Program-made: the position numbers and the translations under genes | DNA from: a virus | Reading direction: 5' to 3' (one strand) | IMG/VR virus record: IMGVR_UViG_3300025402_000044 | Span: 1 to 32,868 of that record | Length of the DNA stretch: 32,868 bases | Shown: positions 26,210 through 32,868 of the stretch, in pieces | Layout: each line of letters begins with the position of its first letter | Numbering within the stretch: position 1 is the first letter of the stretch | Notes under the pieces: generated by a model | The model's database searches: none | The model's input: the letters and a program-made list of their open reading frames with translations, nothing else | What the model was told of the DNA's origin: nothing

Positions 26210-26542
26210 ATGTCCGCTATTACAAACCTTACAATTGACCAGGGTTCTGATTTTATTTACTTTGTTCATGTAGTAAATTCATCTGGTAATACTATTAATC
26301 TTTCTTCTTACACTGCTAACTCGCAGATTAGACCTTCATATTCATCTAATGTATTTTACTCTGCAGTACTAGACATGACTAGCTCAGCAAATGGACAAAT
26401 AGTGATGATAGTGAATTCACACACATCATCACTATTAACAAATCCAAGATACGTTTATGATTTGGAGTTAACAAGCAATACAGGAATTGTTTCCAAATTG
26501 CTTAGTGGCTTTGTCACTGTCAACCCAAGTGTAACTCGTTAA
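26210..26542 (+). CDS. Small beta-sandwich virion protein
   Basis: The 110-residue protein has the order TIDQGSDFIYFVHVVNSSGNTINLSSYTANSQIRPSYSS, then FYSAVLDMTSSANGQIVMIVNSHTSSLL, then RYVYDLELTSNTGIVSKLLSGFVTVNPSVTR. This QGS...dG..iNL..Y....qIR...YDLel.....v..ll.G.v.V...VTR pattern is common in small virion proteins of marine phages and looks like an Ig-like or BppU-type beta sandwich. It follows the fibre gene by one base and would attach near the fibre. Its stop codon overlaps the stop of the opposite-strand glycosyltransferase. Confidence 0.75.
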   Translation: MSAITNLTIDQGSDFIYFVHVVNSSGNTINLSSYTANSQIRPSYSSNVFYSAVLDMTSSANGQIVMIVNSHTSSLLTNPRYVYDLELTSNTGIVSKLLSGFVTVNPSVTR

Positions 26543-29322
26543 ACTTTATATACATACGAACCTGTGTGATCGCAGAGTATGCTCGAGTCAGCATAGATCT
26601 TGAATCCTTTTTGATTAGCCTTGTGGCAGAAGTCTAGATCTTCAGAGAAGGTCTCGTTGTGATCCAAAGCTGTTCTATAGACAAATTGTGGATACCCAAT
26701 ATCAACCATGACTTGTTTCTTGATTAGAACACAACCCATACCAACAGCACCTACCTGAACAAGACCTTTATCTTTGATCTTCTCATATGGCATGTGGTTA
26801 TAACCACCCTTATCATTAGTCTCGAAGATTTCAATCACATGACGATCGTGGAACCTCTGGATGTATATTCCAGATACAACATCAACGTCGTGATTGATCA
26901 TCTTAACCAATGTGTCAGGAGCAAAAGATATATCAGAATCTATTGCAAGTAGATAGTCGTATGATCCTTTAACTATCCAATCAGCAATTAAGTTACGTAC
27001 TTGTTCCACATTGTATCCATAGAAGAATTGAAACTGTGTCTCGTATCCTTCTGGTACGATAAGGTCATAGATTGACTTAAACGTAGTTGCTTCAATGTTC
27101 TTAGCCGTTGGAATTGCTATTAGAATCTTTTTTTTTGACATAATGTTCCTTGCTACTATATCTTTAGTGCGAACCATTTCCACTTTTGGGTCTAATTGTT
27201 TTGTTGTTGAATTTACTTCTATCTTTTCCAGCTTTACACCCTTGCTAAGGACTTGTGCAGCATTCCAGTTCTGTTGTTGACTATTAACTTTATAATCGTT
27301 TAGTGGATTTTTATCATTGTAAAGCATTACAATGTCAGACACGACTGTAATCTTTTCTGGATCTGCTTGCTCTAGGATGTTATAGAACGTAGCATTGTCA
27401 CCACCCGCTTTAAACCATTTGCCATCATGATCTTTAAATACATTATTAGATATATTATTGATTAGTCCTCTACGAAATGTTCTCAAATGAGGATAAGGCA
27501 TATTCCAGTTAAACTTGTAACTGCGGTAACCTTTTGTATCTCTCACTGCTTTCGGATAAGGTTGAGCCTGAAGAGGGATATCATCTACTTCTGACCAGCA
27601 ACTACCATATGAGTAATCTGTCTTGCCTTGAGCATAAAGGTTATTGTAAAAATTAAAAATATTATTGTCGTTGATGAGAGCGTCATCACCATCAAGTAAC
27701 ATTACAATGTGATCATCACCATCTGGCTCATCCACAGATATAATCCTTAGCATGCTAATTTGATTATACACAGCACCAAAGTTTTCTGGATTATGTTTTA
27801 CGGTAAATTTATCAATTAGGTGTGGATACATATACTTAATGTAATTAACAACAAGATCGAGACTAGTATCATTACTATTGTCATCAATCAAGTACATATG
27901 CCAGTTATCATAATTTTGTGATGCAACAGAATCAATACATCTTAAAATGTAGTCGAATGCGTTGTAGAATGGTGTTATAATATTAATACGTTGCTCAGAA
28001 GATACTTTGTAACTATTCCATTCTTCTGGATTGCTAAACCTACGACCAAATACTTTATGTACACGGTCATTGATATAGGATACTTTACGGAAATCCTCTA
28101 CAGGAAGATACAAACCAAGCTTCTTGTAGATATGTTGTTTCCATTGTAATGCAACAGTATCCCAGCCAGCAATGTCCTTTACAATATTGCACGCATACAT
28201 CTTTTGCTGGTGGAGATATTTGTTATTGTAGGCATCAAATACCATCTTGCCAAAATCACGAGCTTGTTTAGCTGGATCGATATTAGGAAATAGGTTGTTT
28301 GGTTCAATTGCATAATCTAGATGGTAACATGCAGACTCTATGGCAGTCTCTTCAAGTGCACCAAACCGTACAGTCAAGAGAGGTGTGTTGTAATACAACG
28401 ACTCAAGTGCCGATATACCAAACGTCTCTGGGAAAGCACCAGGAAAGATAAAGAAGCTGGCAGATTGGAACAACTCTGCAACTTGTTTCTGTGGAATAAT
28501 TCCAGTAAAAGAAACATCCAGATCTTTATATTGCTCTTGTTGCGCAAGATCTTCTAGTTCACGTTGCTGCTGATCTGGCTCTGCTGTTGAGCTAAACTTA
28601 TAATAACCACCAGCCACAACTAGCTTTGCATCAGGAAGATTCAACTTTACAAGTGGCCACACATTATTAAGTAATGGCTTCAACCCTTTTGATACAGATG
28701 CAACGTATACAAAAAGATTGGGATCTTTTTTAGTAATATCTGTTTCTTCAAAATACTTAACAATACCATTACGTGTTTGATAGATCTTCTTCTTTAGTAC
28801 TTCAAAGTTACGACGATCACCACCGTGCCAACAATTCGTGACATATGATGTATGAAAATCAGATAGTGTAAACAATTCATCAATGTAATTACTGACTAGC
28901 AACTTCTCGACAAATGGATCACCCCAAATAAATGTATCATGCATCCACAATATCTTGTGCTTGCTTGCCTCTCTTACATTATCAAACAAACTATAAGGAT
29001 ATCTGGTAGAGTTTTCTATTTGTCCTTGAAGTTCTTTTGGTACGAATGGAGTAATGCAACGAGATGAAATCATAACATCATATTGTTTTTCACATTTATC
29101 AATATGACTAATATGCTTATACTTCACACCATCATATGTACCAGGACTACAATCTGTATCAGTGCAATGGTTATATACAGATACGTCAAACCCTATCGAT
29201 ACAAGTTCTTTGGCAATCAAGCTCAATGCAGATTCGGATCCACCAAGTGCACGATTCTTAATCGTGTTACCATCATATACCAATCCAATCGAATCTATAA
29301 TAACAATAGAAGGTTTTTTCAT
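26539..29322 (-). CDS. Three-domain glycosyltransferase (GT4-like, GT2-like and a third GT-A-like domain)
   Basis: The 927-residue protein begins at the ATG 29322-29320, preceded by GGTGA with 7 nt spacing. The open frame also reaches a TTG at 29382, which is a less likely start. Counting from the TTG, residues about 21-420 are GT4-like: ALGGSESALSLIAKEL, then PETFGISALE with the E-x7-E motif. Residues about 463-740 are GT2-like: INIITPFYNAF...YLIDDNSND and LLDGDD as the DxD site. Residues about 747-947 form a further GT-A-like domain: ILIAIPTAK, AIDSDISF as DxD, and EDLDFCHKANQKGFKIYAD. No membrane segment or signal was seen. It is the only minus-strand gene among the fibre genes. Candidate targets are the neighbouring fibre proteins, other virion proteins or host surface glycans; the sequence does not decide. 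Confidence 0.85.
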   Translation of the reverse strand: MKKPSIVIIDSIGLVYDGNTIKNRALGGSESALSLIAKELVSIGFDVSVYNHCTDTDCSPGTYDGVKYKHISHIDKCEKQYDVMISSRCITPFVPKELQGQIENSTRYPYSLFDNVREASKHKILWMHDTFIWGDPFVEKLLVSNYIDELFTLSDFHTSYVTNCWHGGDRRNFEVLKKKIYQTRNGIVKYFEETDITKKDPNLFVYVASVSKGLKPLLNNVWPLVKLNLPDAKLVVAGGYYKFSSTAEPDQQQRELEDLAQQEQYKDLDVSFTGIIPQKQVAELFQSASFFIFPGAFPETFGISALESLYYNTPLLTVRFGALEETAIESACYHLDYAIEPNNLFPNIDPAKQARDFGKMVFDAYNNKYLHQQKMYACNIVKDIAGWDTVALQWKQHIYKKLGLYLPVEDFRKVSYINDRVHKVFGRRFSNPEEWNSYKVSSEQRINIITPFYNAFDYILRCIDSVASQNYDNWHMYLIDDNSNDTSLDLVVNYIKYMYPHLIDKFTVKHNPENFGAVYNQISMLRIISVDEPDGDDHIVMLLDGDDALINDNNIFNFYNNLYAQGKTDYSYGSCWSEVDDIPLQAQPYPKAVRDTKGYRSYKFNWNMPYPHLRTFRRGLINNISNNVFKDHDGKWFKAGGDNATFYNILEQADPEKITVVSDIVMLYNDKNPLNDYKVNSQQQNWNAAQVLSKGVKLEKIEVNSTTKQLDPKVEMVRTKDIVARNIMSKKKILIAIPTAKNIEATTFKSIYDLIVPEGYETQFQFFYGYNVEQVRNLIADWIVKGSYDYLLAIDSDISFAPDTLVKMINHDVDVVSGIYIQRFHDRHVIEIFETNDKGGYNHMPYEKIKDKGLVQVGAVGMGCVLIKKQVMVDIGYPQFVYRTALDHNETFSEDLDFCHKANQKGFKIYADSSILCDHTGSYVYKV

Positions 29323-29402
29323 CTCAAATTCACCATTCCAAACACATAAATAAAAACACTTGTAATCTATAATATATATCAATTCAATTAATCAGGCAAC
29401 GA
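29323..29402. promoter_or_regulatory. Divergent intergenic region between the glycosyltransferase and the collagen-like gene
   Basis: This 80-bp AT-rich gap must hold promoters for two divergent genes. On the plus strand CATAAATA at 29345-29352 matches 7 of 8 bases of the late box, and TATAATAT at 29368-29375 lies about 28 bp before the ATG at 29403. AGG at 29394-29396 is a weak ribosome binding site for that ATG. No exact TATAAATA is present on either strand, so promoter positions are uncertain. Confidence 0.35.
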
Positions 29403-31485
29403 ATGTCTTTAATAATTCAAAATCAAAATTTAATTGGCAACGGCAGCAATACTCAATTCACATTGCTAACGTCGACGGCTAACTCTGTAAATGTTATTAC
29501 AGTGGTCAATGGCCTTGTACAAACTCCTGATATAGATTATACGGTTGCTGGAAGTACGTTGACGTTTACTATTCCACCAGTTTCAACAGCAGAGATTGAA
29601 GTTAGATATTATTCAACTGATGATACTACAGGATACAAAGGTTCTGCTGGATATCAAGGTTCACAAGGATTTCAAGGATCAACAGGTGATTCTGGTTATG
29701 TAGGAAGTATGGGATATACTGGATCTAGAGGAGCTGGTTATACTGGTTCTACAGGTTTAGTAGGAGCACCAACAAGCAATCAATACATCAATGCTGATGG
29801 TGTCAATTCAATCTTTACAATGAATGTTCCTGTTACAGATCCCAACAACATATTTGTTTTTATTAACGGTATTGTACAAACACCAACAATAGATTATACA
29901 GTATCAGGAACTACTTTAACCTTTACGTTTGTTCCTTCTACCAATTCAGCAATAGAAATTAGATTCTTTGGCATTGCTCAAGGATTGACTGGTTATAGAG
30001 GATCGCTAGGTGATTCTGGTTATACTGGTTCAATGGGATCTGTTGGTTATCAAGGTAGTATAGGATTCACAGGTTCTTCAGGAACATCTGGATATACTGG
30101 TTCTATTGGTTATGCAGGAACAATAGGATATACAGGTTCATTAGGTTATACGGGTTCAGCGGGAGCAGGATATACAGGATCTGCAGGTCCTGCAGGTGCT
30201 CCTACAAGTAGTCAATCTATAACTGCAGATGGTACCAACAACTCATTCACAATGTCACAATCCGTTTCCAATCCTAACTATGTGTTGGTTACAATCAATG
30301 GCTTGTTACAAATACCTACTACAGACTATACTGTATCAGGAACAAATATAACATTTGCATTTACTCCAATTAACTCTGCAATCATAGAACTTAGATACTT
30401 TGGAGAGATTGGATCTGAAGGATATCAAGGATCTGTAGGCTTCCAAGGTTCTGCTGGTGTGGGATATATTGGTTCTTTAGGCTTTACTGGTTCTATTGGA
30501 TATACAGGTTCTAGAGGAGCTGGGTATACAGGTTCGATGGGTCCTGTAGGGGCCCCTTCTGATTATCAAGTATTTGTTGGTGATGGTGTTTCAACTTCAT
30601 TCACTATGAAGAATAGTGTTCCATTTGAAGCAGCAATCATAGTAGCTATCAATGGTCTTATTCAGATTCCAATAACTGATTATACTGTATCTGGTACTAA
30701 TGTCAACTTTAATTTTGTTCCTAATAACCTTTCTGAAATAGAGATAAGATATTTTGAAATTACCGAGGGGTTTAGAGGTTCTGTTGGTTATCAAGGCTCT
30801 GCTGGTACGCCTGGAACAGGATACTGGGGTTCAGTAGGCTATACAGGTTCGATAGGTTACACAGGCTCTGTTGGTATAGGCTTGCAAGGTCCTGTAGGAG
30901 CTCCTCAAGATAACCAAACATTTATTGGAACAGGATCTACTTCTTCATTTACAATGAACTATTCCATTGTTAATGAGAGTAACATTATTGTTACCATCAA
31001 CGGATTGGTACAGATTCCTGTAACAGACTATACTGTATCGGGAAATACACTTTCGTTTACTGTAATTCCTCCTAACAATACTAATATTGAAGTTAGATAC
31101 TTCACGATTGCTGCCGTTGGATATTCAGGATCAGTTGGTTACAAAGGTTCTGTAGGTGATCCAGGTGGTTCAACAGGTTATACTGGATCTATTGGTTTCA
31201 CAGGATCGATTGGTATTGGATTCACAGGATCTATTGGTATTGGTTATACAGGTTCTGCTGGTGTTGGTGTTCCTTATGATATGGAAACACAAACATCATC
31301 TTCCAATCAGACAGTTTTTATATTAAAGAATGTTGTGGCTCAACCAGGCAACATCTTCCTTTCTGTTAATGGATTGTTACAAACACCTATATTAGATTAC
31401 AACATTAGCAACTCAAATACTTTAACACTAACAACAGCACCTGCACTAAACTCTGTTGTTGAAGTAAGATATTTTGCTGGAACAG
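29403..31485 (+). repeat. Six copies of a beta module alternating with Gly-x-y segments
   Basis: Modules lie at about 29403-29630, 29778-29990, 30212-30420, 30560-30772, 30911-31117 and 31271-31485. Each has the core ADGxxxSFTM, then INGLxQxPxxDYTVSG, then LxFxFxPxxxxxIEIRYF. The sixth copy is the most divergent (DYNISNS for DYTVSG). Five of the six junctions to Gly-x-y end in a GAP or G-P motif before the next module. Confidence 0.85.
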
Positions 31486-32868
31486 GTTATGCTGGTTCAC
31501 AAGGATATAATGGATCTGCTGGTTTCCAGGGATCTGTTGGTGTAACAGGTAGCCAAGGATCTGTAGGATATCAAGGATCTGTTGGCTTCCAAGGTTCTGC
31601 ATCTTTTGGTGGCTATCAAGGCTCAATAGGTTTCCAAGGTTCTCAAGGTAACATTGGTAACCAAGGAACTATAGGTTTCCAAGGTAGTCAAGGAGATCAA
31701 GGTTTAGTTGGCTTCCAGGGTTCACAAGGTAATATTGGTACACAAGGTGATGTTGGCTATCAAGGATCGGCTGGGTTTGCTGGATCAATAGGTAATTTAG
31801 GTGGTACAGGTTATCAAGGTTCTGTAGGAGCTCAAGGATCTGGTGGACAAATTGGTCCAACTGGACTTCAAGGTAACATTGGTTTCCAAGGATCTTCTGG
31901 ATATAGAGGCTCTGTCGGCGCTGCTGGTGCTGGTTTCCAAGGTTCTTTAGGCTTTCAAGGTTCTATTGGTAGCGTTGGATATCAAGGTTCTTCTGGAGCT
32001 TCTGCAGCAGCTGGCTACCAAGGCTCAGTAGGTTTCCAAGGTAGTATTGGATTTCAAGGTAGTGTAGGTAATCAAGGCATATCTGGTTACCAAGGATCGC
32101 TTGGTGATACTGGATACTTAGGTTCGATTGGTTTCCAAGGATCGTTTGGTAACACTGGTTATCAAGGATCATCGGGTGCATCATCGTCTGCTGGTTATCA
32201 GGGGTCAGGTGGCTTTCAGGGTTCTGTAGGTTTCCAAGGTTCCATTGGTGCTACAGGATATCAGGGTGATGTTGGATATCAGGGTTCTGCTGGCTTCCAA
32301 GGTAGTGTTGGTGATCAAGGAAATATTGGTTACCAAGGATCACAAGGTGATATAGGATATCAGGGTGTTGTAGGTTTCCAAGGATCTGTGGGTTTTCAAG
32401 GTTCTTTTGGTTACACAGGATATCAAGGTTCTTCAGGTCAATCTGCATCAGCAGGCTACCAAGGATCTTCTGGCTTCCAAGGTTCTGCTGGCTTCCAAGG
32501 TTCATTTGGTGATACAGGGTATCAAGGTTCAGTAGGTTTCCAAGGATCTGTTGGGTTTCAGGGATCTATTGGTGGAACAGGATATCAAGGATCAGCAGGT
32601 GCAGCAGCTGCTGCGGGTTACCAAGGCTCAGTAGGATTTCAAGGAAGTGTTGGGTTCCAAGGTTCCGTTGGCTTCCAAGGTTCGTTTGGTGGAACAGGAT
32701 ATCTAGGTTCCATTGGCTTCAAGGGTAGTACAGGCTTCCAAGGTTCTGTTGGTGCTACTGGCTATCAAGGTTCAGTTGGATTTCAAGGTTCAGTTGGATT
32801 TCAAGGATCGGTAGGCTTCCAGGGTTCGTTTGGTAATACAGGATATCAAGGATCTTCTGGTGCCGCAG
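29403..32868 (+). CDS. Giant collagen-like (Gly-x-y) fibre protein with six beta modules, incomplete at the right edge
   Basis: An ATG at 29403 opens a frame that continues for at least 1155 codons to the window end. The first 690 or so residues alternate six copies of a roughly 70-residue beta module with Gly-x-y segments of 45-75 residues. From about residue 695 on, the protein is almost pure Gly-x-y, dominated by GFQGSV and GYQGSS hexapeptides, with breaks such as GASAAAG. Proline is very rare in the y and x positions. Collagen-like repeats form trimeric shafts in many phage fibres, so this is probably a long receptor-facing fibre. Many short reverse-strand reading frames in this region are by-products of the repeat. 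The C-terminal receptor-binding end lies outside the window. Confidence 0.85.
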   Translation, partial: MSLIIQNQNLIGNGSNTQFTLLTSTANSVNVITVVNGLVQTPDIDYTVAGSTLTFTIPPVSTAEIEVRYYSTDDTTGYKGSAGYQGSQGFQGSTGDSGYVGSMGYTGSRGAGYTGSTGLVGAPTSNQYINADGVNSIFTMNVPVTDPNNIFVFINGIVQTPTIDYTVSGTTLTFTFVPSTNSAIEIRFFGIAQGLTGYRGSLGDSGYTGSMGSVGYQGSIGFTGSSGTSGYTGSIGYAGTIGYTGSLGYTGSAGAGYTGSAGPAGAPTSSQSITADGTNNSFTMSQSVSNPNYVLVTINGLLQIPTTDYTVSGTNITFAFTPINSAIIELRYFGEIGSEGYQGSVGFQGSAGVGYIGSLGFTGSIGYTGSRGAGYTGSMGPVGAPSDYQVFVGDGVSTSFTMKNSVPFEAAIIVAINGLIQIPITDYTVSGTNVNFNFVPNNLSEIEIRYFEITEGFRGSVGYQGSAGTPGTGYWGSVGYTGSIGYTGSVGIGLQGPVGAPQDNQTFIGTGSTSSFTMNYSIVNESNIIVTINGLVQIPVTDYTVSGNTLSFTVIPPNNTNIEVRYFTIAAVGYSGSVGYKGSVGDPGGSTGYTGSIGFTGSIGIGFTGSIGIGYTGSAGVGVPYDMETQTSSSNQTVFILKNVVAQPGNIFLSVNGLLQTPILDYNISNSNTLTLTTAPALNSVVEVRYFAGTGYAGSQGYNGSAGFQGSVGVTGSQGSVGYQGSVGFQGSASFGGYQGSIGFQGSQGNIGNQGTIGFQGSQGDQGLVGFQGSQGNIGTQGDVGYQGSAGFAGSIGNLGGTGYQGSVGAQGSGGQIGPTGLQGNIGFQGSSGYRGSVGAAGAGFQGSLGFQGSIGSVGYQGSSGASAAAGYQGSVGFQGSIGFQGSVGNQGISGYQGSLGDTGYLGSIGFQGSFGNTGYQGSSGASSSAGYQGSGGFQGSVGFQGSIGATGYQGDVGYQGSAGFQGSVGDQGNIGYQGSQGDIGYQGVVGFQGSVGFQGSFGYTGYQGSSGQSASAGYQGSSGFQGSAGFQGSFGDTGYQGSVGFQGSVGFQGSIGGTGYQGSAGAAAAAGYQGSVGFQGSVGFQGSVGFQGSFGGTGYLGSIGFKGSTGFQGSVGATGYQGSVGFQGSVGFQGSVGFQGSFGNTGYQGSSGAA
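31486..32868 (+). repeat. Long Gly-x-y array with a hexapeptide period and regular breaks
   Basis: The array follows a G-aromatic-Q-G-S-(V/I/A/S) hexapeptide (18-bp DNA period). A landmark GYQGSSGAS/GYQGS..GAA recurs at 31977, 32157, 32418, 32580 and 32841, giving spacings of 180, 261, 162 and 261 bp. After it comes an Ala/Ser-rich break that keeps the reading frame but interrupts Gly-x-y. Confidence 0.85.

Noticed and set aside
27128-27136. Run of nine A (minus strand) in the glycosyltransferase gene as a -1 frameshift site
   Set aside because: The phase fits A_AAA_AAG, but the -1 frame meets a stop after about eight codons and no partner ORF follows. It would only give a truncated protein. 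The run follows from Lys-Lys-Lys codons in AT-rich DNA.
29323-29382. Twenty-residue N-terminal extension of the glycosyltransferase from a TTG at 29382
   Set aside because: The TTG has no ribosome binding site, the added residues are not typical of the GT4 fold, and the ATG at 29322 has GGTGA at good spacing.
31405-32505. Several Gln/Leu/Asn-rich minus-strand reading frames of 63-84 residues
   Set aside because: They are the complement of the Gly-x-y repeat of the plus-strand fibre gene and have no ribosome binding sites.
31486-32868. Regular short DNA repeats as a possible CRISPR array
   Set aside because: The repeats are in frame, follow an 18-bp protein period and are continuous with a long open reading frame; there are no unique spacers.

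Overview
The window is the baseplate, tail-hub and tail-fibre part of a T4-type contractile-tailed phage (myovirus) genome. The DNA is visibly AT-rich and almost every base is coding. Recognisable T4-family proteins (gp4, gp26, gp48, gp53, gp27-like hub, gp5-like pieces, gp25, gp6, gp7, gp8) are mixed with long Ser/Thr/Asn/Gly-rich virion proteins of the kind found in marine T4-like phages such as cyanophages and pelagiphages. Nothing in the window identifies the host. No tRNA, rRNA, CRISPR array, integrase or insertion sequence was seen.

Layout. (1) Bases 1-3248, minus strand: gp4 head completion, an unassigned conserved protein, a tail-tube-family protein (probably gp54-like), gp26, a 60-residue ORF, and the start of a probable tape measure protein that runs off the left edge. 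(2) Bases 3249-3293: a 45-bp divergent gap holding a TATAAATA late-promoter box on each strand. (3) Bases 3294-16549, plus strand: gp48 tube cap, gp53 wedge, gp27-like hub, an OB-fold/lysozyme protein, a small amidase-like protein, a small membrane-anchored protein, a spike protein with an M15 peptidase, an unassigned 508-residue protein, gp25, gp6, a short gp7 and gp8. (4) Bases 16562-24526: a 1541-residue repeat-rich DUF4815-like virion protein, two further genes that look like continuations of the same ancestral protein, and a small coiled-coil protein. (5) Bases 24523-26542: a fibre protein with a C-terminal S74 self-cleaving chaperone, and a small beta-sandwich virion protein. (6) Bases 26539-29322, minus strand: a three-domain glycosyltransferase. 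(7) From 29403 past the right edge: a huge collagen-like (Gly-x-y) fibre protein with six copies of a beta module.

How the genes work together. gp27-like, OB/lysozyme and spike proteins form the central hub and puncturing device. gp48 and the gp54-like protein cap the hub and start the tail tube. gp53, gp25, gp6, gp7 and gp8 build the wedges around it. The DUF4815-type proteins and fibres decorate the periphery and probably contact the host. The glycosyltransferase may modify a virion protein or the host surface.

The most notable sequence signal is at the gp26/60-residue junction. A T_TTT_TTT slippery heptamer in the gp26 frame is preceded by a Shine-Dalgarno-like AAGGA and followed, after 7 nt, by a 10-bp hairpin, and the -1 frame leads straight into the 60-residue ORF. 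This is the layout of the programmed -1 frameshift of tail assembly chaperones (lambda gpG-gpGT), placed just before the probable tape measure gene.
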